A DNA stretch of 64,000 bases from Actinotalea lenta (GCF_030586465.1 NZ_JAUQYP010000001.1:62001-126000); one strand, 5' to 3'; positions 33,788 through 45,543 are shown, counted from the stretch's first letter. Notes: generated from the letters alone by a model not told the origin. A program made the numbers and translations.

Positions 33788-34522
33788 ATGGGCTGGATCG
33801 ACGAGCCGCTCGTCGGGTTCGACACGGAGACGACAGGCGTGGACGTCGACCGGGACCGCATCGTCACCGCGGCGCTCGTCCGCCGCACCGCCACCGGGAC
33901 CCGGACCAGCCGGTGGCTGATCGACCCCGGGGTCGAGATCCCCGCCGCCGCCACCGCCGTGCACGGCATCACCACCGAGCACGCCCGCGCGCACGGATGC
34001 GCACCGCGGGAGGCCCTGGGCGAGATCGCCACGGCCCTCGCCGACGCCGTCACGCGGGCCGAGCCGATCGTCGCCTTCAACGCCTCGTTCGACCTCACGC
34101 TGCTGGACGCGGAGCTGCGCCGGCACGGCCTGCCCACGATGCCGGAGCGGCTCGGGCACCCGGTGCGGGCGGTGCTCGACCCGCTCGTGCTGGACCGCCA
34201 CGTCGACCGGTACCGTCGCGGCAAGCGCCGGCTGGGCGACCTGTGCACGCACTACGGCGTGCTGGCGGACGGCCTGCACAGCGCCGACGTCGACGTGATC
34301 GCCACGCTCGACGTGCTGGCCGCGATGGCGCTGGCCCACCCGCACCTCGCCACGACGGACCTGGACACGCTGCACGAGCGCCAGGTCGACGCGCACCGGC
34401 TGTGGGCCGAGTCCTTCAACGCGTGGCGACGGTCCCAGGGGCTGGCGGGGCCGGGCGCAGAGCTGCACTGGCCGTGCCGGACGGTCACGACCGACCGGGC
34501 AGGTGGCGCGCGGGTCGCCTAG
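33788..34522 (+). CDS. DnaQ-like 3'-5' exonuclease (DEDDh)
   Basis: 244 residues. Exo I VGFDTETTGVDVDRDRIV supplies the first Asp and Glu, Exo II is FNASFDLTLLDAEL, and Exo III is LHSADVDVIATLDVLAAM with the catalytic His and Asp. That is the complete DEDDh set. It removes nucleotides from 3' ends of DNA or RNA. As a stand-alone domain it could proofread for a polymerase or act in repair; the sequence does not say which. ATG 33788 has GAGGAGG six bases upstream. The C-terminal 45 residues after the fold are Trp- and Arg-rich. Confidence 0.92.
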   Translation: MGWIDEPLVGFDTETTGVDVDRDRIVTAALVRRTATGTRTSRWLIDPGVEIPAAATAVHGITTEHARAHGCAPREALGEIATALADAVTRAEPIVAFNASFDLTLLDAELRRHGLPTMPERLGHPVRAVLDPLVLDRHVDRYRRGKRRLGDLCTHYGVLADGLHSADVDVIATLDVLAAMALAHPHLATTDLDTLHERQVDAHRLWAESFNAWRRSQGLAGPGAELHWPCRTVTTDRAGGARVA

Positions 34523-35024
34523 GGCGCACTCCGCACCTCGTCGATCCGCCTCGCCCTCGATGCGATCGCGGCCCCATTGCCGCAGGGTCTGACCGCGGCC
34601 ACGGGCGCGCGGATCGCGGATCGCGGATCGCGGATCGCGGAAAGCGGATCGAGCGTGCTTGAGCAGCCGGCGCGGTTCATGTGACAGGGGTGGCGGACGG
34701 GGCAGGTGAGGCAGCGGCTCCGTCCCTGCCGCGCCCTTGAACCGCGTGGGCGGCTCGCCGACGCCGTCGGGCACCTCGCTCTGGCGGCGGCCGACGCGGC
34801 GAAGCGGGTCGGAGCCACGGATCAGCGTCCACACTGTGGACCGCCCCGCACGGAAGGGTGTCTGAGCGCCGCCTCGCCGCGTGGGGCGCCGGGACCACGT
34901 CGCCGGACACGGCCCGCCGAGCGCTCATCGGTCCCGGGCGGGGGCGCGCATCACACCGCGATCGCACCGCAATCGCACTCGTAGGGCCTCGCCCGCACCG
35001 GGCCGCCGAGCGCGGTCGCGTCCG
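34523..35024. other. Gene-free stretch with short repeats
   Basis: No credible gene lies in these 500 bases between convergent genes. Four tandem copies of the heptamer GGATCGC occupy 34611-34638, followed by degenerate copies to about 34651. GTCCACACTGTGGAC at 34827-34841 is a perfect palindrome with 7-base arms. A terminator-like strong stem was not found. Confidence 0.6.
34611..34638. repeat. Tandem heptamer GGATCGC x4
   Basis: Four exact head-to-tail copies of GGATCGC, followed by a diverged copy (GGAAAGC) and another GGATCG. Slippage-prone arrays of this kind may vary between strains. No coding frame uses it. Confidence 0.85.
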
Positions 35025-37372
<2,348 letters not shown>

Positions 37373-38017
37373 TCAGCTGATCAGGCCGGTACGCAGGCCG
37401 ATGGCGACCGCCTGCGCACGGTCGGAGGCACCGAGCTTGCGGAACAGCCGCCGGGCATGCGTCTTGACGGTGTCCTCGGACAGGAACAGGTCGGCGCCGA
37501 TCTGCGCGTTGGAGCGCCCGTGGCTCATGCCCGACAGGACCTCGAGCTCCCGGCGGGTCAGCTCACCGGTCGGCGCAGGGCGGGTGCGCGTGGCGGTCGC
37601 CCCCGTCGCGCTGTCCGAGAGCCCGGGCGGCGTGACCTGGGCCTGCTGCGGGACCGCGGACAGACCGTGGGCCACGACGGCGGCGAGCTCGCTACGGTCG
37701 ACGTCGGGTGGCAGGTACCCACGCGCGCCGAGCGCCATCGCCCGGTCCAGCGTGATCTCGTCGCCGGGCACGGCCAGCATGATGACGGTCGCGTCGGCGC
37801 CCAGGCCGCGGATGCGGCGCAGCGCCTCGACAGCGCCGACCCCGGGCAGGTGTGCGTCGAGCAGCACGAGGGCGGGTGCGGTCCGGCGAACCAGGGCCAC
37901 GAGCTCCTCCGCCGTGGCGGCTGCTCGGGCCGGTGCCAGCGAGGGCACCCCGTGGGCGGCGGCGACGATGCGATCGCGCACGCCTGCCGAACCGTGGCAG
38001 ACGATGACGCCGCTCAT
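37373..38017 (-). CDS. BldM-like atypical response regulator
   Basis: 214 residues. The C-terminal LuxR helix-turn-helix is typical (LTRRELEVLSGMSHGRSNAQIGADLFLSEDTVKTHARRLFRKLGASDRAQAVAIGL). The receiver keeps the Asp in LVLLDAHLP, but the acidic pair at strand 1 is replaced (VIVCHGSAG), the Ser/Thr is Ala (MLAVPGD) and the lysine is Pro (GYLPPDV). It therefore should not be phosphorylated normally, like BldM and WhiI of Streptomyces. Position next to guaB and whiD matches bldM in Streptomyces, where BldM controls developmental genes. ATG 38017 follows GGGAGGGG. A TAAGGT hexamer about 92 bases upstream may be its -10. Confidence 0.85.
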   Translation of the reverse strand: MSGVIVCHGSAGVRDRIVAAAHGVPSLAPARAAATAEELVALVRRTAPALVLLDAHLPGVGAVEALRRIRGLGADATVIMLAVPGDEITLDRAMALGARGYLPPDVDRSELAAVVAHGLSAVPQQAQVTPPGLSDSATGATATRTRPAPTGELTRRELEVLSGMSHGRSNAQIGADLFLSEDTVKTHARRLFRKLGASDRAQAVAIGLRTGLIS

Positions 38018-38122
38018 CGATCACCCCTCCCGTGGGCCACCACGGCGCTGAGCCCGGTGGGCGCGGCTCCCTGCCGCGCACTGTGCTCATCGGCCGACGG
38101 GGCCCGGGACCTTAGCGCCGTA

Positions 38123-38138
38123 GCGGGTGAGAACCCGC
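38123..38138 (-). terminator. Weak hairpin between merR-type and bldM-like genes
   Basis: A 6-bp stem GCGGGT/ACCCGC around GAGA lies about 85 bases downstream of the MerR-type gene and near the putative bldM -10. It may help end the upstream transcript. The rest of 38018-38223 shows nothing clear. Confidence 0.3.
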
Positions 38139-38223
38139 GCGAGCGCTGCACCGGACGCCGGCCGGGTGTGGTCGCGAGTGGGGTGCGGTAGCGGGCCGGG
38201 TGAGGGTCGGCGGGTACTGCGTC

Positions 38224-39132
38224 TCAGGACAGCACGGCGGCGACTTCGTAGCACGCACCGGCGAGGCTGCGGACACGGTGCACGCGCAGGCCGTCGGGGA
38301 CGGGGCCGCGGCCCTCTTCGTGCCAGAAGACCATCAGGTCGTCCGCGCCGTCGAGGCGGCGCACCAGGTCGACCGCGTCCGGCGTACCCCGATGGCCCGC
38401 GTGCACCACGAGCACCTGGGCGCGTGCCCGGGCGACGGCCTCGGCGGCCGTCTCCGGGGTGCCGCCGACCAGCACCGACGCGGGCACCCCGCGCCCTGAC
38501 AGTGCACCGGCGAGCACGTGCGCCTCGAGGTCCGTCGCGGCCCCGGTCGGCGCCACCAGTGCCACGGGGGCGGCGGGGACGTCCTCGGCCGTGCGCGTGG
38601 CGAGCGCCACGGAGCGGCTGCGCAGCTCGGCGTAGCAGGAGGCCTCCAGCCGGTGGCACGAGCTCTCGCCGGCCCGCTCGAGGACCGGCTCCGCCGCCAA
38701 CGTCGACATCGCGGGTCGCACGAGCGTGGCGTACCACTCCAACGGGTCGCGCGGGTGCACGCGTGCGAGCATCCACCGCACGGCGGCGTTGTCACCGTGC
38801 CGGGCCGCCGCGACCAGGGCGTCGGGGTCCGGGGGCATCTCTGCGTCGGCGTAGGCGTCCAGGACGTCCAGCTCCGAAGGGGCGGCCTCCTGCCGCGGCG
38901 TGCTCAGGGCCGTGCGCGCGGCCTCGCCGGGCGCCACGCCCTCGAGCGTGAGCCGGCGCATCGTCAGCAGGCGTGCCAGGTCGTCCGGCGAATACCGCCG
39001 GTGCGCGCCGGCGGAGTGCTCGCTGGGGCCCAGGCCGTAGCGGCGGTCCCACGTGCGCAAGGTGGCCGGGGCGATGCCGAGGCGTCGGGCGACTGCCGCG
39101 ACACTCAGTGCCGCCTCGGGCTGCTCGCTCAC
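38224..39132 (-). CDS. MerR-family regulator with B12-binding-like domain
   Basis: 302 residues. The N-terminal MerR helix-turn-helix reads LSVAAVARRLGIAPATLRTWDRRYGLGPSEHSAGAHRRYSPDDLARL. A helical segment (about 90-165) and a Rossmann-like domain follow, the latter containing VALVAPTGAATDLEAHVLAGALSGRGVPASVLVGGTPE. EAHVLA aligns with the ExHxxG cobalamin motif of CarH/LitR regulators except that the last Gly is Ala. It may bind B12 and respond to light or cobalamin, or be a derived form. GTG 39132 has GGGGGA upstream. It diverges from whiD. Target genes are unknown. Confidence 0.78.
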   Translation of the reverse strand: MSEQPEAALSVAAVARRLGIAPATLRTWDRRYGLGPSEHSAGAHRRYSPDDLARLLTMRRLTLEGVAPGEAARTALSTPRQEAAPSELDVLDAYADAEMPPDPDALVAAARHGDNAAVRWMLARVHPRDPLEWYATLVRPAMSTLAAEPVLERAGESSCHRLEASCYAELRSRSVALATRTAEDVPAAPVALVAPTGAATDLEAHVLAGALSGRGVPASVLVGGTPETAAEAVARARAQVLVVHAGHRGTPDAVDLVRRLDGADDLMVFWHEEGRGPVPDGLRVHRVRSLAGACYEVAAVLS

Positions 39133-39363
39133 TGCGTCCCCCGCAGCGGGCGGCCATCGATGCCGGTCATGGCGCGATTCTGCCCAACCTCCGGCGCGCT
39201 TGCCACCAGGATCGCGGGGGAATCGCGTCATTGCCGCGCCACAACCGCGTCGAGGCGGCCTGGCGACCCGGATCGCCACCACCGGGTCCGCGCGAGGGGC
39301 CGGTCTGTCCCGATCCGCCCGGCACTCCCAGGGGTTTCCCAGTGAATCAGAAGGAGATTCGAA

Positions 39364-39411
39364 GTGAAGCGGTTGTGTGGGGTCCTTGACGCGCTTCTGG
39401 CGCGGTTCTAG
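39364..39411 (+). CDS. Possible 15-residue leader peptide over the whiD promoter
   Basis: GTG 39364 follows AAGGAG at an ideal 7-base spacing and opens a frame for VKRLCGVLDALLARF, ending in TAG at 39409-39411. The frame spans the -35 and enters the -10 of the whiD promoter, so it can only be translated from an upstream transcript. There is no evidence of conservation; it may be chance. Confidence 0.2.
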   Translation: MKRLCGVLDALLARF

Positions 39412-39414
39412 GTT
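39386..39414 (+). promoter_or_regulatory. Promoter of whiD
   Basis: TTGACG (39386-39391), a 17-base spacer and TAGGTT (39409-39414) give a good vegetative promoter, with the start expected near 39421 and a 33-base leader containing AGGAGGAAGC before the whiD ATG. The 39133-39453 divergent region otherwise holds only the possible leader peptide. Confidence 0.7.
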
Positions 39415-39453
39415 GGTCAGCAACGTCGTCAGGCACGCACCACAGGAGGAAGC

Positions 39454-39744
39454 ATGACGGAGATCTCTCGCCTTCCGGGCCCCGTGATGGACCTGTGGGA
39501 CTGGCAGTACGAAGGAGCGTGCCGCGAGGCAGACCCCACCTTGTTCTTCCACCCGGAGGGCGAGCGTGGCGCCGCTCGCCGCCGCCGCGCCGCGGCCGCC
39601 AAGGCGGTCTGCGCCGAGTGCCCCGTCATCGATCAGTGCCGCGAGCACTCCTTCCAGGTCCGCGAGCCCTACGGGGTCTGGGGCGGCCTGTCGGAGGACG
39701 AGCGGGCAATGGTCCTGTCCCAACGCCTGCGGCGCGCGAGCTGA
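39454..39744 (+). CDS. whiD: WhiB-family iron-sulfur regulator, WhiD/WhiB3 type
   Basis: 96 residues. The N-terminus LPGPVMDLWDWQYEGACREADPTLFFHPEGERG closely follows the WhiD/WhiB3 pattern. Four cysteines (GACRE, AVCAECPVIDQCREH) bind a [4Fe-4S] cluster, followed by the sigma-binding turn PYGVWGGLSEDER and a short basic tail. In Streptomyces whiD acts in late sporulation; WhiB3 of mycobacteria senses redox state and NO. This genus does not sporulate, so a redox role is more likely. It has its own promoter and a strong ribosome binding site (AGGAGGAAGC), and is followed by a 19-bp terminator stem. It converges with groES, as in Streptomyces. Confidence 0.93.
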   Translation: MTEISRLPGPVMDLWDWQYEGACREADPTLFFHPEGERGAARRRRAAAAKAVCAECPVIDQCREHSFQVREPYGVWGGLSEDERAMVLSQRLRRAS

Positions 39745-39764
39745 CCGCCGCAGCCACCTGCACC

Positions 39765-39807
39765 AGCAGCGAGGCCCCGGACCGAGAAGGTCCGGGGCCT
39801 CGCTGCT
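39765..39807. terminator. Strong hairpin terminator after whiD
   Basis: A 19-bp perfect stem (39765-39783 with 39789-39807) around GAGAA lies 20 bases after the whiD stop. It probably ends whiD, and from the other side groES, transcription. Confidence 0.85.
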
Positions 39808-39820
39808 TGCGGCTCGCCGG

Positions 39821-39906
39821 CTGACGACTCAGCGTCGTCAGGTTCAGCTGACGACTCAGCGTCGTCAGGTTCAGCTGACGACTCAGCCCGACGTCGTCAG
39901 GTTCAG
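39821..39906. repeat. Tandem hairpin repeats fused to the end of groES
   Basis: Two exact 27-base units (39821-39847, 39848-39874) and a 32-base variant (39875-39906), then a partial fourth unit running into groES. Each unit carries CTGACGAC and GTCGTCAG, which can pair within a unit or with the next one. The last copy includes the groES stop and the final codons Val-Val-Ser, so the array looks like repeated duplication of the groES 3' end. Confidence 0.9.
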
Positions 39907-40196
39907 CTGACGACCGCGAGGATGTCGCGGGCGGACAGGATGAGGAACTCCTCACCGCCGTACTTGACCTCGGTGCCGCCGTACTTGGAGTAGATGACCT
40001 TGTCACCGACGGCGACGTCGACCGGCACGCGCTGGCCCTTGTCGTCGATCCGGCCGGGACCCACCGCGAGGACCTCGCCCTCCTGGGGCTTCTCCTTCGC
40101 GGTGTCCGGGATGACCAGGCCGGACGCCGTCGTCTGCTCCGCCTCGAGCGTGCGGACGACGACCCGGTCCTCAAGCGGCTTGATGGAGACCGACAC
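39903..40196 (-). CDS. groES: Co-chaperonin GroES
   Basis: 97 residues. [44 protein letters not shown] is the standard GroES start with the mobile loop, and the protein ends [18 protein letters not shown]. It forms the heptameric lid of GroEL. GTG 40196 follows GGGGAGG. A CIRCE operator and a promoter with its -35 inside that operator lie upstream, so HrcA should repress it. No groEL follows: the gene is monocistronic and converges with whiD. Confidence 0.97.
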   Translation of the reverse strand: MSVSIKPLEDRVVVRTLEAEQTTASGLVIPDTAKEKPQEGEVLAVGPGRIDDKGQRVPVDVAVGDKVIYSKYGGTEVKYGGEEFLILSARDILAVVS

Positions 40197-40318
40197 TGCG
40201 GACCTCCCCTTCACAGTCGTGGGAACGGATCATGGCCGCGGGCTCGGTCGCCCGTCGTCGCGGGTGCCGGTCGACCTGACCGTTGCGGCTGTTTGGCCCC
40301 GTGCGGAGCCAGGACAGC

Positions 40319-40347
40319 AATCTATGCGGCGGTTAGCACTCGGTCAA
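40319..40347 (-). promoter_or_regulatory. Promoter of groES
   Basis: On the minus strand TTGACC (40347-40342) is followed by 17 bases and TAGATT (40324-40319). The -35 lies within the CIRCE spacer, so HrcA binding would directly exclude RNA polymerase. The transcript leader is about 115 bases. Confidence 0.75.
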
Positions 40348-40359
40348 CACGAGTGCCAG
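40333..40359. promoter_or_regulatory. CIRCE element (HrcA operator) for groES
   Basis: TTAGCACTC-N9-GAGTGCCAG. The left arm matches the CIRCE consensus exactly and the right arm matches GAGTGCTAA at 7 of 9 positions, with the required 9-base spacer. It lies about 137 bases upstream of the groES GTG. Confidence 0.9.
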
Positions 40360-40412
40360 CGCGCCGTCACGTCGCGGTGCACCGCAGGGGCCCCGCCTGG
40401 CAGGATCGAACC

Positions 40413-41602
40413 ATGGACGCCGCCGCCCTGACCCAGCTGCTCAGCCCCGAGGGGTGGGCCTTGCTCGGCGCGCTGCCCCCGTACGACGAGCGACTCGCGC
40501 TCGTGCTGTCCGAACGGCTGCGCTCGGAGGGCGTCGCGCCCGACCTCGTCGCCGCCGCCCTGACCCAGTCCCGGTTGCGCTCGGCCGGCCGCGCGAAGTT
40601 CGACGACTTCGCGGACGGCATGCTGTTCACCCAGGCGGGCCTGGAGCAGGCCACCCGCTTCAGCGTCGCGGCGCGGCACGCCCAGCGCTACGCCGCCGCG
40701 GGCTGCACCACGGTCGCGGACCTCACGTGCGGGATCGGCGGCGACTCCATGGCGCTGGCCGCTCTCGGGCTCGGCGTCGTCGCGATCGACTCCGACGAGC
40801 TCACCGCGGCCCTGGCCACCGTGAACCTCCGGCACTTCCCCGAGGCCGAGGTCCGGCACGGCGACGGCCTGACCACCGACCTCAGCGGGGTCGACGGACT
40901 GTTCGCCGACCCCGCGCGGCGCACCACCGCGGGCCGCCGCGCGCACGACCCTGCGGCCTACAGCCCGCCCCTGGACGCCGTGCTCGCGCTGCGCGAGAAG
41001 GTCCCGGCGCTCGGGGTCAAGGTCGGACCCGGCATCCCGCACGCCGCGCTGCCCGAGGACGCGGAGACGCAGTGGGTCAGCGTGGACCGGGACGTGGTGG
41101 AGGCCGGGCTGTGGTTCGGCCCGCTCGCCCCGGAGGGGCCGGGACGGGGCGCCCTGGTGCTGCGCGGCACCCGGGCGACCGCGGTGCGCGAACCCGCGGA
41201 CGGGCTGCCGGAGGTGGACGCCGGGGCGCCCGCGACCTACCTGTACGAGCCGGACGGCGCCGTGATCCGGGCCGGTCTGGTCGCCATGGTCGCTGCCGAG
41301 GTGCAGGGCCGCCTGCTGGACCGCACCATCGCCTACGTGACCGCCGACCATCTGGTCCCCACCCCGCTGGCCACGGCCTACCGGGTGCTCGACGTCATGC
41401 CGTTCGGGCTCAAGCGACTGCGCACCGCGCTGCGCGAGCGCGGCGTGGGCCGGGTCACCATCAAGAAGCGCGGCACCGCCGTGGTGCCCGAGCAGCTACG
41501 CCGCCAGCTCGACCTGCGTGGCGACGCCGAAGCCACCGTGGTGCTCACCCGGGTGCGCGGTGCCCAGCAGGTGCTGCTCGTCGAGCCCGCCGGGGAGGAG
41601 CC

Positions 41603-41606
<4 letters not shown>
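40413..41606 (+). CDS. Class I SAM methyltransferase with THUMP-like C-terminus
   Basis: 397 residues. The SAM-binding motif is VADLTCGIGGDSMALAALGLGVVAID near 105-130, followed by FADPARRTTAGRR. The C-terminal 90 residues (LDVMPFGLKRLRTALRERGVGRVTIKKRGTAVVPEQLRRQL) match the THUMP-like domain of this actinobacterial family. The role is probably RNA or nucleic-acid methylation; the exact target is unknown. ATG 40413 has CAGGAT six bases upstream and no good ribosome binding site. Its stop overlaps the GTG of the ligase gene (GTGA), so the two are coupled. It diverges from groES. Confidence 0.85.
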
Positions 41607-42745
<1,139 letters not shown>

Positions 42746-42750
42746 GACCG

Positions 42751-42783
42751 CCGGCGCGCGGGCCGGGCCCGGGCCCGCGCCGG
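42751..42783. terminator. Imperfect GC-rich hairpin between ligase and tsaD
   Basis: A stem of 12 bp with a 2-base bulge (42751-42764 with 42772-42783) and loop GGGCCCG lies six bases after the ligase stop. The remaining 42784-43019 between the convergent genes shows nothing further. Confidence 0.55.
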
Positions 42784-43019
42784 ACACCGGCGGCCCACGC
42801 GGCGAAGCGCCCCGCGCCCTCCGGAACGGTCCGCATCCCGGACGGCCGGTGCTGCGGCACCGTCGTCGGTGTGCCGTCGCCGCGTGGGGCGCCGCCCGGA
42901 CCCCCTGCCCAGAGCTGCACGTCGATCACCGCCCCCTGCGAGCCGAGCCCGGCGCACTACTCTGCTCGACCACCTGGCCCCTGCGACGCCAGGCGAGACC
43001 CGCCGGCTGCACGCCACGG

Positions 43020-44069
43020 TCAGACCAGCACCTGGGTCAGCGGCATCGAGGAGTCGACCGGCAGGTCCAGCGGGGAGGGCGGCAGGTCGCGACGCAGCAC
43101 CGCAGCACCGAGCGCGGCGATCATCGCGCCGTTGTCCGTGCAGTACTTGATGGGCGGGATCCGCACGTCGATGCCGGCCTCGGCACAGCGGGTCGCGGCC
43201 ATGTCCCGCAGCTGGGAGTTGGCGGAGAACCCGCCGCCGACGATCAGGGTGTCCACGCCGTGCGCGCGGCACGCCGCGATGGTCTTGGCGGTCAGGACGT
43301 CGGACACCGCGTCGGAGAACGAGGCCGCGACGTCGTTGAGCGGGATCTCCTCGCCGGCGTCCTGCTTGGCCTCGACCCACCGCGCGACGGCGGTCTTCAG
43401 GCCCGAGAACGAGAAGTCGGTGGCGTGCTTCGCCTGGTCCTTGGCCGCGGTCAGGCCGCGCGGGAACCGGATCGCGGTGGGGTCGCCCTCGCGGGCGAGC
43501 CGGTCGATGTGCGGCCCGCCGGGGTAGGGCAGCCCGAGCAGCCGGCCGACCTTGTCGAACGCCTCGCCCGCCGCGTCGTCGAGCGTCTGGCCGAGCTCGG
43601 TGACGCCCACCGTGTCGTCGATCATCAGCAGGGAGGAGTGCCCACCGGAGACCACCAACGCCATCACCCGCTCGGGGAACGGCCCGTGCACGAGCTCGTC
43701 GACCACCGCATGGCCCACGACGTGGTTGACCCCGTACAGCGGCACCTCGAGCCCCACCGCGAGCGCCTTGGCCGCCGCCGCACCCACCGTGAGCGGCCCC
43801 ACCAGGCCCGGCCCGGCCGTGACCGCGATCGCGTCCAGGTCGCTCAGCTCGACCTCGGCGCGCTCCAGCGCCGTGGTCACCACCGGGATCATCTGCTCCA
43901 GGTGAGCGCGCGAGGCGATCTCGGGGATGATCCCGCCGAACCTGGCGTGCTCGTCCATCGAGGATGCGACCACGTCGGCCAGCAGCTCGCTGCGCTCCGC
44001 GTCCAGCCGGACGACGGCGGCGCCCGTCTCGTCGCACGAGGTCTCCAGGCCCAGGACGAGTCGCGACAT
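43020..44069 (-). CDS. tsaD: tRNA N6-adenosine threonylcarbamoyltransferase
   Basis: 349 residues. It transfers the threonylcarbamoyl group to A37 of ANN-decoding tRNAs with TsaB and TsaE. The ASKHA fold begins [17 protein letters not shown]. The metal histidines are in [13 protein letters not shown], and GGHSSLLMI and [13 protein letters not shown] are typical. ATG 44069 has TAGGCT six bases upstream (leaderless type). In most actinobacteria tsaD directly follows rimI; here two plus-strand genes (44163-45543) separate them. Confidence 0.96.
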   Translation of the reverse strand: MSRLVLGLETSCDETGAAVVRLDAERSELLADVVASSMDEHARFGGIIPEIASRAHLEQMIPVVTTALERAEVELSDLDAIAVTAGPGLVGPLTVGAAAAKALAVGLEVPLYGVNHVVGHAVVDELVHGPFPERVMALVVSGGHSSLLMIDDTVGVTELGQTLDDAAGEAFDKVGRLLGLPYPGGPHIDRLAREGDPTAIRFPRGLTAAKDQAKHATDFSFSGLKTAVARWVEAKQDAGEEIPLNDVAASFSDAVSDVLTAKTIAACRAHGVDTLIVGGGFSANSQLRDMAATRCAEAGIDVRIPPIKYCTDNGAMIAALGAAVLRRDLPPSPLDLPVDSSMPLTQVLV

Positions 44070-44162
44070 GGGACCAGCCTAGGTCCAGGTCGCCCCGATC
44101 TCCCCGCCGGACGGGAGAGCGCACCGCGATGGCCGTGGGCGCTCGCCGCTAGTGTGCCGCCC

Positions 44163-44858
44163 ATGGGCAACGGCATCGTGGTCCTCGTCGTCGTGGGCCT
44201 GGCACTCATGGGTACCGTCACTTACCTGTCCTGGCTCAGCGCGAAGCGTAGGCGCGAGGCGCTCCAGGCCGTCGCGGCCCAACGCGGCTGGCGCTACGCG
44301 GCCAGGGACGACGCCTGGGTCGACGCGTTCGACGGCGAGCCCTTCGGAACGGGGCACAGCAGGCGCGCCACCAACGTCCTGCGCGGCGAGTACGACGGGC
44401 GCGGCTTCGTGGCGTTCGACTACGTCTACTCCACCACCGAGTCGTCGACCGACGCCCAGGGCCGCACCACCTCACGCGAGCAGTCGCACCCCTTCACCGT
44501 GATCGCCGTCGACACCGGGTTCGTGCTGCCCTCGCTGCACGTGACGCCCGAGACGTTCTTCGCCCGGACGGTCGGCCGGCTCGTGATCCGCGACATCCAG
44601 TTCGAGTCCGAGGAGTTCAACCGGGCCTTCACCGTGCAGTGCCCGGACCGGAAGTTCGCCTTCGACGTGCTGCACCCCCGCATGATGGAGTTCCTGCTCG
44701 CGCACCGGGACGCCGCGTTCCGGTGCGACCGTGGCCACGTCCTGGCCGTGCGAGAGGGACGCGCCTCGGTCGCGCAGATCGACGACTCCCTCGCCCTGGT
44801 CGACGCGGTGCTCGACCGGATCCCGGAGTTCGTCTGGCGTGACGCCCGCGGAGCCTGA
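44163..44858 (+). CDS. DUF3137-like membrane-anchored protein
   Basis: 231 residues. One N-terminal membrane helix (GIVVLVVVGLALMGTVTYLSWL) is followed by a basic stretch and a soluble alpha/beta domain that includes GFVAFDYVYSTTESSTDAQGRTTSREQSHPFTVIAVDTG and RDIQFESEEFNRAFTVQCPDRKFAFDVLHPRMMEFL. The central pattern resembles the DUF3137 group. The function is unknown. ATG 44163 has TAGTGT seven bases upstream, so the mRNA may be leaderless. It diverges from tsaD. Confidence 0.75.
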   Translation: MGNGIVVLVVVGLALMGTVTYLSWLSAKRRREALQAVAAQRGWRYAARDDAWVDAFDGEPFGTGHSRRATNVLRGEYDGRGFVAFDYVYSTTESSTDAQGRTTSREQSHPFTVIAVDTGFVLPSLHVTPETFFARTVGRLVIRDIQFESEEFNRAFTVQCPDRKFAFDVLHPRMMEFLLAHRDAAFRCDRGHVLAVREGRASVAQIDDSLALVDAVLDRIPEFVWRDARGA

Positions 44859-44943
44859 CGCCCGAGGGCCGCGACGACGGCGCGCCGGCGTAGTCATCCC
44901 ATGTCCGGGAATTCCGCGCGGGTGGTGCACCGTTCAACCCCCC

Positions 44944-45543
44944 GTGACGACCACCACGGAACCCACGCTGACCACCGTCGAGCAGATCTTCCACGAGGGC
45001 CGCTCCGCCCGAGCGTGGTCGACCCAGCCGGTCGACGACGCCCTGGTGCGCCGCGTGTACGACACGGTCCGGTGGGGACCGACGCTCATGAACACCTCGC
45101 CGCTGCGGCTGCTGCTGGTCCGCTCGCCCGAGGCCCGCGAGCGCCTGGTGAGCCACATGGCCGAGGGCAACCGCGAGCGGGTTCGTAGCGCGCCGCTGGC
45201 CGTCGTGGTCGCCGCGGATGCCGACTTCCACGAGCACCTGGACGCCCTGGTGCCGCACGTCCCCGGGGCACGCGACCGGTTCGCCGACGAGGCCACCCGC
45301 GCCCGGATCGCACGCGAGCAGGCCTGGCTGCAGGCCGGGTACCTCGTGGTGGGCCTGCGCTCGGAAGGCTTGGACGTCGGCCCGATGTCCGGGATGGACG
45401 CCGCCGGCATCGACGCCGACCTCCTGGGCGGTACCGCGTGGCACTCGCTCATGGTGCTCAACCTCGGCTATCCCGCGGCCGAGGAGGCCGCGTTCCCGCG
45501 CGCGCCGCGCCTGGAGTTCGACGCTGCCGCCGCGGTCGCCTGA
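44944..45543 (+). CDS. Nitroreductase-family protein, RutE-like malonic semialdehyde reductase
   Basis: 199 residues. It matches E. coli RutE in layout: EQIFHEGRSARAWSTQPVDDALVRRVYDTVRWGPTLMNTSPLRLLLVRSPEARERL, EQAWLQAGYLVVGLRSEGLDVGPMSGMD and the closing PRAPRLEF. It is a flavin-dependent reductase. RutE removes malonic semialdehyde in pyrimidine breakdown, but no other rut genes are visible here, so the substrate is uncertain. GTG 44944 is the best start. It ends three bases from convergent rimI. Confidence 0.85.
   Translation: MTTTTEPTLTTVEQIFHEGRSARAWSTQPVDDALVRRVYDTVRWGPTLMNTSPLRLLLVRSPEARERLVSHMAEGNRERVRSAPLAVVVAADADFHEHLDALVPHVPGARDRFADEATRARIAREQAWLQAGYLVVGLRSEGLDVGPMSGMDAAGIDADLLGGTAWHSLMVLNLGYPAAEEAAFPRAPRLEFDAAAAVA

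Noticed and set aside
39821-39906. CRISPR-like array
   Set aside because: The units are directly adjacent with no unique spacers, there are only three, and no cas genes are present. They are duplications of the groES end.
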